Shown here piece by piece: positions 50,471 to 58,602 of a stretch of 64,000 nucleotides of DNA; the first letter of the stretch is position 1; every line of letters starts with the position of its first letter. A program made the position numbers and the translations under genes. The notes under the pieces were generated by a model. That model was given only the letters and a program-made list of their open reading frames with translations. It was not told where the DNA came from and did no database searches. The stretch comes from Candidatus Phosphoribacter baldrii (lineage in GTDB: Bacteria; Actinomycetota; Actinomycetes; Actinomycetales; Dermatophilaceae): the NCBI GenBank assembly GCA_016704565.1, contig JADIZV010000001.1, positions 62,001 through 126,000 of the forward strand, read 5' to 3'.

Positions 50471-52011
50471 CGCTGCTCCTGCGTTGTCGAGGGAGGGGAC
50501 CCTGCGGTGCCAGCGCCGCCAGAGCCACCACGCGCGTCCCACCAGTCGCGGAACGAGTGGGTCGGCAGGTCGGGCACGTCGCGCGCGCTGGTCCACGGAC
50601 CGAACGGGCCGGGCATCGTGTGGATCGTCCGGCCGCCGAGCAGCCGGCCACCGAGCTTGGCTGCCTTTTGGGCCTTTTCGAGGCGGCGGTAGTCGCCGAA
50701 CATCCAGGCCATCCCCTTCATGGCCTTGGCCTCGGCCGATTTCCGTCCCGATTCGTCGACGACCCGGGCCCGCAGGTGGACCAGGAGCGAGGGGATGTCG
50801 ATCCGCATCGGACAGGCCTCGAAGCAGGCGCCGCACAAGCTCGATGCGTAGGGCAGCGACTTGTCGACGGCGCTGGCCGTGCCGCGCAGCTGCGGGTTGA
50901 GGACGGCCCCGATCGGGCCTGGGTAGACCGACCCATAGGCGTGGCCACCGGCCCGCTCATAGACCGGGCAGACGTTGAGGCATGCCGAGCACCGGATGCA
51001 GCGCAGCGCCTGCCGCCCCAACGGGTCGGCGAGGACGTGCGAACGCCCGTTGTCGATGAGGACGACGTGGACCTCCTGCGGCCCATCGCCGGGGTGCACG
51101 CCGGTCCACATCGAGGTGTAGGGGTTCATCCGCTCCCCCGTCGAAGACCGTGGCAGCAACTGCATGAACGTCCCGAGGTCCTGCCAGGTCGGCAGCACCT
51201 TCTCGATCCCGACCACAGAGATGAGCGTCTCAGGGAGGGTGAGGCACATCCGGCCGTTGCCTTCGGACTCGACGACGACAAGCGTGCCCGTGTCGGCGAT
51301 GGCGAAGTTGGCCCCGGAGACGGCGACCTTGGCCCGCAGGAACTTCTCCCGCAGGTGCAACCGGGCCGCCTCGGCGAGTCGGCGCGGTTCGTCGGTGAGA
51401 TCGTCGGGTGCCGGTCGACCTACGAGGTGCATCTCCCGACGGAAGATCTCACGGATCTCCGAGCGGTTGCGGTGGATCGCCGGAACGAGGATGTGCGAGG
51501 GTCGGTCGTGTCCGAGCTGGACGATGAGCTCGGCCAGGTCGGTCTCCCAGGCCCGGATCCCCGCGGCCTCCAGGGCCTCGTTGAGCTCGATCTCCTGGGT
51601 GGCCATCGACTTGACCTTGACGACCTCATCGGTCCCCTTGGTCTTGGCGATGTCGACGACGATCTGACAGGCCTCGGCAGCGTCGCGGGCCCAGTGCACC
51701 TGCGCCCCATTGCGGACGAGGTTGGTCTCCAACTGCTCCAGGTATGCCGCGAGATGGGTCATCATCTCGTCCTTGGCCTGGGAGCCGGCCAGGCGCAGGT
51801 CTTCCCAGTGCGGCAGCTCGCCGACGACCCGAGCCCGCTTGGCCCGGATGACTCCAGTCGCATGGGCGAGGTTGCGCCGCTGCTGGGTGTTGGCCAGGGC
51901 CTCCTTCGCGGCCTTGGGGAACTTCGGCATCCCGACGAAGGTGGGGGTCGTCTCTTGCAACGGCCCAGGCGTGGGCCGCGCCGGTCGCGGCGCGGGAACG
52001 GTGGTCGTCAT
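50467..52011 (-). CDS. lutB: L-lactate utilisation iron-sulfur protein LutB
   Basis: A 514-residue protein with an N-terminal LUD domain (about 90-330: KSMATQEIELNEALEAAGI, ANFAIADTGTLVVVESEGN) and a ferredoxin-like region with two 4Fe-4S motifs, RCIRCSACLNVCPVY and SSLCGACFEACPMRIDIP (CxxCxxCxxxCP pattern). ATG 52011 is chosen from the typical start of the protein and overlaps lutA's stop (ATGA); LutC follows with the same overlap. It transfers electrons from lactate oxidation. The C-terminal 60 residues are a Gly/Ser/Thr-rich tail. Confidence 0.95.
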   Translation of the reverse strand: MTTTVPAPRPARPTPGPLQETTPTFVGMPKFPKAAKEALANTQQRRNLAHATGVIRAKRARVVGELPHWEDLRLAGSQAKDEMMTHLAAYLEQLETNLVRNGAQVHWARDAAEACQIVVDIAKTKGTDEVVKVKSMATQEIELNEALEAAGIRAWETDLAELIVQLGHDRPSHILVPAIHRNRSEIREIFRREMHLVGRPAPDDLTDEPRRLAEAARLHLREKFLRAKVAVSGANFAIADTGTLVVVESEGNGRMCLTLPETLISVVGIEKVLPTWQDLGTFMQLLPRSSTGERMNPYTSMWTGVHPGDGPQEVHVVLIDNGRSHVLADPLGRQALRCIRCSACLNVCPVYERAGGHAYGSVYPGPIGAVLNPQLRGTASAVDKSLPYASSLCGACFEACPMRIDIPSLLVHLRARVVDESGRKSAEAKAMKGMAWMFGDYRRLEKAQKAAKLGGRLLGGRTIHTMPGPFGPWTSARDVPDLPTHSFRDWWDARGGSGGAGTAGSPPSTTQEQR

Positions 52012-52793
52012 GCCGGGTCCTCCTCTGTCGACGCGAGCACTTCGGCCAGGTGCATGACCCGGATTCCGGCTCGCTGCCGGGCCAGCACGCTGCCCATGTT
52101 CATCAGGCACATGTTGTCGCCCGCGACGAGCACTTCGGCCCCGGTCTCCCGGACGTGACGCACCTTGTCACTGGCCATGGCGATCGACACGTCGGGGTTC
52201 TTCACCGAGAACGTCCCGCCGAACCCACAGCACTCCTCCTGATGCGGCAGGTCGATGAAGGTCAACCCGCGCACCGCCTTGAGCAACTGCTGCGGCCGGT
52301 CGCCCACCCCGGCCACCCGAACCGAGTGGCAGGTGGGGTGGAAGGTCACCCGATGCGGGAAGTAGGCCCCGACATCGGTGACCCCGAGGACATCGACAAG
52401 GAACTCGGACAGGTCGTAGACCTTCGGAGTCAGCGCATCGACCGCCCGGGTGAGGGCGGCGTCGCCCGCCCCCGCAGCCAGGTCGTGGTGCTGGTGGCGG
52501 ATCGCCCCGACGCACGACCCGGTCGGGGCCACAACCGCGTCGTATGCCGCGAACGTCTCGACGAAGCCCCGCACGAGGGGGAGGGCCTCGGCGGCATACC
52601 CAGTGTTGGTGAAGATCTGACCGCAGCAGGTCTGCTTGCGCGGGAACTCCACTCGGCAACCCAGGCGTTCGAGGATCTTCACCGTGGCGATCGGCGTGCC
52701 GGGCCACATCGTGTCGTTGTAGCAGGCGGCGAAGAGGGCGACCTTGAGCCCTGTGGCCGCGGAGGCGGCTGGCGCCGCGGGTGCGGTGCTCAT
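52008..52793 (-). CDS. lutA: L-lactate utilisation protein LutA (CCG-domain Fe-S oxidoreductase)
   Basis: A 261-residue protein with two cysteine-rich CCG domains: FAACYNDTMWP and KQTCCGQIFTNTGY in the first, FHPTCHSVRVAG and QEECCGFGGTFSVKNPDVS in the second. These bind the unusual Fe-S centre that serves as substrate site in LutA/GlcF/HdrB proteins. ATG 52793 overlaps the permease stop (ATGA). Works with LutB and LutC to oxidise L-lactate to pyruvate at the membrane. Confidence 0.95.
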   Translation of the reverse strand: MSTAPAAPAASAATGLKVALFAACYNDTMWPGTPIATVKILERLGCRVEFPRKQTCCGQIFTNTGYAAEALPLVRGFVETFAAYDAVVAPTGSCVGAIRHQHHDLAAGAGDAALTRAVDALTPKVYDLSEFLVDVLGVTDVGAYFPHRVTFHPTCHSVRVAGVGDRPQQLLKAVRGLTFIDLPHQEECCGFGGTFSVKNPDVSIAMASDKVRHVRETGAEVLVAGDNMCLMNMGSVLARQRAGIRVMHLAEVLASTEEDPA

Positions 52794-54541
52794 TTGCCGA
52801 AGGTGGGGAGGATCCAGGCCAGGACCGTCGACTGGAGGCCGACGAGCAGGCACATGGCGATGATGAGGCCGACGCTCCACAGGATGACCTTGCGGAAGAT
52901 GTCGGACTCGCGGCCCACCAGACCGACCGCAGTCGCGGCGATGGTGAGGTTCTGCGGGCTGATCATCTTGCCAACGACGCCACCGGAGGTGTTGGCCGCG
53001 ACAAGCAGCGTCGGGTCGAGCCCGGCGCCCTTGGCGGCGGTCTGCTGCAACGTGGCGAACAGGGCGTTGGCGCTGGTGTCCGAGCCGGTGACGGCGGTCC
53101 CGATCCAGCCGAGGATCGGCGAGAAGAACGCGAAGGCCGCGCCGGTGCCGGCGATCCAGGTGCCGACGGTGATCGTCTGGCCGGACAGGTTCATGACGTA
53201 GGCGAGCGCGAGCACCGAGGCCACCGTGAGGAAGGCAAAGCGCATCTTGTATGCCGTGTCCTTGAGCTCCTTGCCCCACGCCGCCATCGAGACGCCGTAG
53301 ACCACGGCGGTGATGAGCGAGCAGATGAGCAGACTGGTGCCCGGGCCCGAGAGCCAGGGCAGCGTGTAGATCGTCGAGCTGTTCTTGGTTCCGGCTGCGG
53401 TGAGGACGTTGCCGTCCAACCCCGGCCAGGGGATCTTAACGTCGGTGGTGGCCAGCCAGGCCTTGACCGGGCCGACGAGCTTGGCGACGGAGAAGACGGC
53501 GATGACGATGAGGTAGGGGAACAGGGCCATGGTGATCCGGCCGGCGGTGAGGCCGCGGGCGCGGGTCTCCAGCTCGTTGGCGGACACGGCATACTGCGCC
53601 GCTGTGCCGCCCCCACCGCCGGCGCCGGACCCGCCGCCGACCAGGGCGAGGTCGCGCTCCCGCTCGACCGCAAGTGCAGCGTGCGCCTCGTCCTTGCCGA
53701 CCGGCTTCCAGAACTTGAGGAAGACGACGGCAGCAGCCAGGCCGACGAGCGAGGCGATGATGTCGGTGAGCTCGACCGAGATGTAGGTGGCGCTGATCCA
53801 CTGGGCGATGGCGAAGGCCACGCCGACGACGACCGCGACCGGCCAGGTCTGGCGGACACCACGCTTGCCATCGACCATGAGGACGAGCAGCAGCGGCACG
53901 AAGACGGCGATGAACGGAGTCTGGTGCCCGACGTAGGCGCCGATCTCGGTGTAGGGGATCTTGGTCAGCGAACCGGCCGTGATGATCGGGGTGCCGATCG
54001 CACCGAAGGCGACTGGGGCGGTGTTGGCGAGCAGCACGACGGCGGCGGCGCGCAGCGGGCTGAAGCCCAGGGCCATGAGCATGACGCCGGTGATCGCGAC
54101 GGGGGCACCGAAGCCGGCGAGGGCCTCAAGCAGGCCGCCGAAGCAGAAGGCGATGATGATCGCTTGGATCCGCGGGTCGTCGGAGATGAGGTGGAACGTG
54201 GCGCGCAGGTCCTCGAACCGGCCGCTCACCACCGTGATCTGGTAGAGCACGATCGCGGTGAAGACGATCCACATGATGGGGAACAGGCCGAAGACGGCGC
54301 CCTCGGTGGCCGACAGCACGGCCAGCCCGGCGGGCATCCGATAGAAGAGGACCGCGACGAGGATGGCGACGGCGACGGCGGTGAGCCCCGCCCAGTGCGC
54401 CTTCCACCGCAGCCACCCAAGGGTGACGAAGACGGTGAGCAGCGGGATGAGCGCGATGAGAGCGGAGGCGACGAGGCTTCCGCCGACGGGCGCGAGATCG
54501 GGTTTGTAGGCGTCTGCGGTGATGCTGATGGCGGGGATCAT
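52790..54541 (-). CDS. lctP: L-lactate permease (LctP family)
   Basis: A 583-residue proton-coupled lactate/glycolate carrier with about 14 TM helices. Family marks: MWIVFTAIVLYQITVVSGRF, CFGGLLEALAGFGAPVAITG, LLANTAPVAFGAIGTPIITA, and the end VAANTSGGVVGKMISPQNLT. A Gly-rich cytoplasmic loop (GGGSGAGGGGGTAA) lies mid-protein. ATG 54541 has AGGAG nine bases upstream; ATG 54550 is too close to it. First gene of a four-gene chain (lctP-lutA-lutB-lutC) in which every junction is an ATGA overlap. Three LldR-type operators lie directly upstream. Confidence 0.95.
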   Translation of the reverse strand: MIPAISITADAYKPDLAPVGGSLVASALIALIPLLTVFVTLGWLRWKAHWAGLTAVAVAILVAVLFYRMPAGLAVLSATEGAVFGLFPIMWIVFTAIVLYQITVVSGRFEDLRATFHLISDDPRIQAIIIAFCFGGLLEALAGFGAPVAITGVMLMALGFSPLRAAAVVLLANTAPVAFGAIGTPIITAGSLTKIPYTEIGAYVGHQTPFIAVFVPLLLVLMVDGKRGVRQTWPVAVVVGVAFAIAQWISATYISVELTDIIASLVGLAAAVVFLKFWKPVGKDEAHAALAVERERDLALVGGGSGAGGGGGTAAQYAVSANELETRARGLTAGRITMALFPYLIVIAVFSVAKLVGPVKAWLATTDVKIPWPGLDGNVLTAAGTKNSSTIYTLPWLSGPGTSLLICSLITAVVYGVSMAAWGKELKDTAYKMRFAFLTVASVLALAYVMNLSGQTITVGTWIAGTGAAFAFFSPILGWIGTAVTGSDTSANALFATLQQTAAKGAGLDPTLLVAANTSGGVVGKMISPQNLTIAATAVGLVGRESDIFRKVILWSVGLIIAMCLLVGLQSTVLAWILPTFGK

Positions 54542-54600
54542 GCGGGGCATCTCCTCTGGCTGGGTGCGGCCGTCACGGTTCTTCGGTTCGGGTCGCCCAG

Positions 54601-54677
54601 TGGTCTGACCATTGTGTCGATGATGCCGGAAATATGGTCTGACCAATTGGGGTTGTCTTCACGGTAAGGTCTGACCA
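54601..54677. promoter_or_regulatory. Three LldR/FadR-type operators upstream of lctP
   Basis: TGGTCTGACCA occurs at 54601 and 54635 and AGGTCTGACCA at 54667. Each fits the TNGTNNNACNA consensus of GntR/FadR-family regulators (the last with one change). Centres are 34 and 32 bases apart, about three DNA turns, so dimers would sit on the same face and may interact. The first site is 60 bases from the lctP start. The 344-base gap holds, further right, a tandem repeat (54796-54833) and otherwise nothing recognised. Confidence 0.75.
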
Positions 54678-54795
54678 TTGCCCCGTCAAGAGTCGCCCTC
54701 CCCGATCGGGGGTCGGGAGAGCGGGGCTGAGCCGAACGGTAGGTTCAGCGGGCTGAGAGGTCGTTCGACGAGCATTCGACGTGATCGTGACGGGA

Positions 54796-54833
54796 TTCTG
54801 AAGGGTTCTGAAGGGTTCTGAAGGGGTTCTGAC
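54796..54833 (+). repeat. Three and a half tandem copies of TTCTGAAGGG
   Basis: TTCTGAAGGG is repeated exactly at 54796, 54806 and 54816, then G and a partial TTCTGAC. The 10-base period equals one DNA turn. It lies 50-90 bases before the lldR-type gene. It could be a phased binding site or simply a slippage repeat; the copies do not resemble the TGGTCTGACCA operators. Confidence 0.7.
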
Positions 54834-54885
54834 GAGGTTCCCGACGGGAGGGGCGCATGGGGCACCCTGGCAAGGAGAGACAGAC

Positions 54886-55704
54886 GTGGTCATGGCAGGA
54901 CAACCGGACGGCGCTGCGAACGACCTCGGTGACGGCGCCGAACTGAGCGAGCGCGGCTCGATGCGGGCGTTCGAGGTCGTCCTGGCCTGGGTCGAGAGCC
55001 GGATCCTCGCCGGCGAGCTACATGTCGGCGACCAGTTGCCCCCCGAGCGCGAGCTCGCTCGCCTGCTCGACGTGAGCCGCGCCGCCGTTCGAGAGGCGGT
55101 CCGGACGTTGCAGGCCCAGGGGGTCGTCCGGTCGTCCGTCGGAGCGGGTGGCGCCGGCGGCACGACGGTCACCGCGGTGCCAGCACGGGCGCTCATGCGG
55201 CTGTTGCGGCTGCACGTCGCCCTGGCCAACTTCGCCGTCGACGACGTTATCGAGGCCCGTATCGCCTTGGAACGCTTGAGCATTCGGCTGGCCAGCCGCA
55301 ACGCGCGGGCTGCTGACCTCGCTGAGATGCGTCGGGCCATCGCCATCATGGACGAGCCGGGGATCGACAAAGCGCGCTTCAACGACGCTGACACCGCCCT
55401 GCATGTCGCCATCGCGGAAGCCGCCGGCAACCGGCTCGCCGCCGACTTCACGGTGGCGATCCGGGAATCGATGCGGGTGCCGTTGCTCGACGCCTTCCGC
55501 TACGTCCCCGACTGGGAGGACCTGGTCGACACGCTGCGCGCGGACCACGCGGCCCTGTATGCCGCGATCGAGGCCGGCGACGCCGACCGGGCCGAGCAGC
55601 TGGTCGAGGACCACATCCGGTCGGCCTGGAGTCGGCTGGCGCCGGGCTTCGTCGAGAAGCCGGCCGAACGGCATACCGGCGGGTCTGCGCCCGCCACCGA
55701 CTGA
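54886..55704 (+). CDS. lldR: GntR/FadR-family regulator, LldR-like
   Basis: A 272-residue repressor. The winged HTH (about 30-95) reads ESRILAGELHVGDQLPPERE followed by LARLLDVSRAAVREAVRTL. The C-terminal FadR ligand domain (FCD) has DDVIEARIALERLSIRLA, the metal-binding FNDADTALHVAIAEAAGN (Asp and His) and DHAALYAAIEAGDADRAEQL, with a third His in VEDHIRSAW. GTG 54886 is chosen since AGGAG is eight bases before it. Divergent from the lactate operon with matching operators between them, so it most likely controls lctP-lutABC in response to L-lactate. Confidence 0.87.
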   Translation: MVMAGQPDGAANDLGDGAELSERGSMRAFEVVLAWVESRILAGELHVGDQLPPERELARLLDVSRAAVREAVRTLQAQGVVRSSVGAGGAGGTTVTAVPARALMRLLRLHVALANFAVDDVIEARIALERLSIRLASRNARAADLAEMRRAIAIMDEPGIDKARFNDADTALHVAIAEAAGNRLAADFTVAIRESMRVPLLDAFRYVPDWEDLVDTLRADHAALYAAIEAGDADRAEQLVEDHIRSAWSRLAPGFVEKPAERHTGGSAPATD

Positions 55705-55720
55705 GGCGACCCGAGCCCGG

Positions 55721-57349
55721 TCAGCGCAGGCCGAGGCGACGCAACAGCTTGAGCCCACCGGTCAGCGCGGCCGCGAAGCGGCGGTCGTCGAGCCCGCCGA
55801 ACGGCGCAATCGGCGCGAGATGCTGCGCCGCGATCGTCTGGCTCTCGGTGTATTTGGTGATGCCTTCGGCGCCGTGCCGTCGCCCGAGGCCGGACTGGCC
55901 CATCCCGCCCATGGGAGCGCCCGACGCTCCCCAGGACGCGGCATACCCGTCGTTGATGTTGACGGTCCCGGTGCGGATCCGGCGGGCCAGGGCGCGAGCG
56001 GTCCGCACGTCCCGGCTCCAGATCGAGGCGTTGAGCCCGTATGCCGTGTCGTTGGCCAGCGCGATCGCCTCCTCGTCGGAGCCCACCCGGTAGACCGACA
56101 CGACCGGCCCGAAGGTCTCCTCGTCGCGGCAGGCCATGTCGGCCGTCACCCCGGCGAGGACGGTCGGCTCGTGGAAGAACGGCCCGAGGTCGGGGCGGGC
56201 GCGGCCACCGACAAGCACCTGAGCCCCCTTGGCCACCGCGTCGGCCACGTGGGCCTGGACCCGGTCGAGCTGTCGTTGGGACACCAAGGTGCCCATGTCG
56301 TCACCGTATTCGAGCGCCGGACCGATCCGCATCGCCGCCACGGCAGGGACGAACGCGGCGAGGAAAGCGTCGGCGATCGACTCGTGCAGGACGATCCGCT
56401 CGGCGTGGATGCACAGCTGCCCCGCGGAGCCGAACGATGCACGGATCGCGCCGGGGACCGTGCGGCGCAGGTCGGCGTCAGCCCGGACGTAGAGAGTGTT
56501 CTTGCCGCCGAGCTCAAGCGACGAGGGCACGAGCCGACGCGCGGCGGTCTGGGCGATGGCCCGGCCGACCTCGGTCGAGCCGGTGTAGCAGACGTAGTCG
56601 GCCAACTCGACGACAGCCTGTCCCACCGTGGGACCCTCGCCCGAGACGACCTGCAGCACCCCGTCGGGCACCCCGGCGTCGTGCAGGATCTGGGCACCGA
56701 AGAGGGCCGTGAGCGTGGTCTGCGGGTCGGGGCGCAGGACAACCGCATTGCCGGCGAGCAGGGCCGGGATGGTGTCACCGATAGGCAAGGTGAAGGGGTA
56801 GTTCCACGGGCTGACGATGCCGACAACGCCATAGGGCTGGCGCACCGTCTCGGCCTGGGTGAGCACTGGGTAGGCCCCCCAGATGCGTTTGGTCGCCAGG
56901 TGGGCGGCCCCCGCGCGACCGTAGTGGCGCGCGACCAGGGCGATGTCGGCGATCTCCTCGAAGGCCTGCAGCCGGGTCTTGCCCGACTCCAGCTGCATGA
57001 GGTCTAGGAGCTGGACCTGCCGGTCCAGGACAAGGTCGTGGACGCGCAGGATGATCGTGGCCCGCTGCGCGATCGGCAACCGCGCCCAGGCCCGTTGGGC
57101 GCTGCGCGCGTGGTCGATCGCCACCTGCACGTCGGCCCGGGTCGACAACGGCAGCTCGTGCAGGACGGCTCCGGTCAGCGGGGTGATGCAGGGTCGCACC
57201 TCGGGTCGCGGCCCGGTCACCAGGCGGCGGGTGAGAGCTGCCACGAGCGGTGCGGGGACGGCATACGAAGCGGGTATGCCGCTCGCCGCGGTGGTGACGG
57301 ACCCGGTGGACTGGGTGGTTTCGGTGGTCTCGACGGGCAGAGCGGACAT
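55721..57349 (-). CDS. gabD2: NAD(P)-dependent succinate-semialdehyde dehydrogenase (GabD2-type)
   Basis: A 542-residue aldehyde dehydrogenase. Marks: SPWNYPFTLPIGDTIPALLA, catalytic Glu in SSLELGGKNTLYV, catalytic Cys in SAGQLCIHAERIVLHES, and EETFGPVVSVYRV. The closest family recalled is the mycobacterial GabD2 group; other semialdehydes remain possible. It carries a longer Thr/Ala-rich N-terminus (about 30 residues). Two facing GTATGCCG words at 57260 and 57274 encode GIPASYAV there, using a rare ATA codon. It starts 11 bases after the guaB3 stop, so it may be read through from guaB3. Confidence 0.85.
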   Translation of the reverse strand: MSALPVETTETTQSTGSVTTAASGIPASYAVPAPLVAALTRRLVTGPRPEVRPCITPLTGAVLHELPLSTRADVQVAIDHARSAQRAWARLPIAQRATIILRVHDLVLDRQVQLLDLMQLESGKTRLQAFEEIADIALVARHYGRAGAAHLATKRIWGAYPVLTQAETVRQPYGVVGIVSPWNYPFTLPIGDTIPALLAGNAVVLRPDPQTTLTALFGAQILHDAGVPDGVLQVVSGEGPTVGQAVVELADYVCYTGSTEVGRAIAQTAARRLVPSSLELGGKNTLYVRADADLRRTVPGAIRASFGSAGQLCIHAERIVLHESIADAFLAAFVPAVAAMRIGPALEYGDDMGTLVSQRQLDRVQAHVADAVAKGAQVLVGGRARPDLGPFFHEPTVLAGVTADMACRDEETFGPVVSVYRVGSDEEAIALANDTAYGLNASIWSRDVRTARALARRIRTGTVNINDGYAASWGASGAPMGGMGQSGLGRRHGAEGITKYTESQTIAAQHLAPIAPFGGLDDRRFAAALTGGLKLLRRLGLR

Positions 57350-57360
57350 GGCGGTCCTTG

Positions 57361-58482
57361 CTAGGCGTGGCTGTGGGGCGCGACGACGACCTCGACGCGC
57401 TGGAACTCCTTGACGTCCGAATAGCCGGTCGTCGCCATGGCGCGGCGCAGCGCCCCGATGATGTTGGTCGTGCCGTCGGCGCTACGGCCCGGGCCGAAGA
57501 GGATCTCCTCCAGGCTGGCTCGGACGCCGACCTGGACCCGCTCGCCGCGGGGCAGGAACGGGTGGTGGGCTTCGGACCCCCAGTGGAACCCGGCGCCCGG
57601 AGCCTCGGCCGCCCGGGCCAGGGCCGCGCCGAGCATGACCGCATCGGACCCGCACGCGATCGCCCGGACGATGTCGCCGGAGGTCCCCACTCCCCCGTCG
57701 GCGATGACATGGACATAACGCCCGCCCGACTCGTCGAGGTAGTCACGGCGGGCTGCGGCGACATCGGCGATCGCGCTGGCCATCGGCGCGTGGATGCCCA
57801 GCGTGCGCCGGGTCGTGTGCGCCGCTCCCCCGCCGAAGCCGACGAGCACCCCTGCCGCGCCGGTCCGCATGAGGTGTAGCGCGGCGGTGTAAGTCGCCGC
57901 GCCGCCGACGATGACCGGCACGTCGAGCTCGTAGATGAACCGCTTGAGGTTGAGCGGCTCGGCCCGGCTGCCGACGTGCTCGGCCGACACGGTGGTGCCG
58001 CGGATGACAAACAGGTCGACGCCCGCGTCGAGGACGGTGCGCCAATGGGACTGGGTGTGCTTGGGGCTGAGCGCTCCGGCCACGGTCACCCCGGCCGCAC
58101 GCAACTCCCGCAGCCGCTCGGTGACGAGTTCGGGGCGGATCGGCTCGGCATAGATCTGCTGCATCCGCGCGGTGGCGCGGAGGGGGTCGAGCTGAGCGAT
58201 CTCGTCGAGGAACGGCTCGGGGTCGTCATAGCGGGTCCACAGGCCCTCAAGGTCGAGCACCGGCAAGCCACCGAGGCGCCCCAAGGCGATCGCGGTGGCC
58301 GGTGACATCACCGAGTCCATCGGGGCGCCCATGACCGGGATGTCGAAGTGATAGGCGTCGATCTGCCACGCCACCGACACGTCCTCGGGGTCGCGGGTGC
58401 GCCGGGAGGGCACCACGGCGATCTCGTCGAAGGAGTAGGCCCGGCGACCGCGTTTGCCGCGGCCGATCTCGATCTCGCTCAC
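57361..58482 (-). CDS. guaB3: GuaB3 family IMP dehydrogenase-related protein
   Basis: A 373-residue TIM-barrel relative of IMP dehydrogenase without CBS domains. Marks: IPVMGAPMDSVMSPATAIAL, VIVGGAATYTAALHLMRTGA, VIADGGVGTSGDIVRAIACG and SDAVMLGAAL. The catalytic loop that reads GSICTTR in GuaB here reads GGAAHTTRRTLG, so the nucleophilic Cys is replaced by His. Actinobacterial GuaB3 proteins form a distinct group of debated activity. It follows guaB after 120 bases holding a hairpin, and precedes the aldehyde dehydrogenase. Confidence 0.92.
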   Translation of the reverse strand: MSEIEIGRGKRGRRAYSFDEIAVVPSRRTRDPEDVSVAWQIDAYHFDIPVMGAPMDSVMSPATAIALGRLGGLPVLDLEGLWTRYDDPEPFLDEIAQLDPLRATARMQQIYAEPIRPELVTERLRELRAAGVTVAGALSPKHTQSHWRTVLDAGVDLFVIRGTTVSAEHVGSRAEPLNLKRFIYELDVPVIVGGAATYTAALHLMRTGAAGVLVGFGGGAAHTTRRTLGIHAPMASAIADVAAARRDYLDESGGRYVHVIADGGVGTSGDIVRAIACGSDAVMLGAALARAAEAPGAGFHWGSEAHHPFLPRGERVQVGVRASLEEILFGPGRSADGTTNIIGALRRAMATTGYSDVKEFQRVEVVVAPHSHA

Positions 58483-58521
58483 CGACCCAGGCTACCGGGC
58501 TGCGCGGCACCTCCCGGCGGC

Positions 58522-58547
58522 ACGGCATACCCCGTGCTGTATGCCGT
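58522..58547. terminator. Hairpin of two facing GTATGCCG words between guaB and guaB3
   Basis: ACGGCATAC (58522) and GTATGCCGT (58539) form a 9-bp perfect stem with the loop CCCGTGCT. It lies about 55 bases after the guaB stop and 40 before the guaB3 start, so it may end or attenuate guaB transcripts. Like the one at 15178-15205 it is built from two copies of the window-wide word. Confidence 0.65.
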
Positions 58548-58602
58548 CCCGCTGGGTCCCCCGGGCGCCCCGCCGGCGCGGTCGGTCGGGTGCGACGGCC
58601 GG

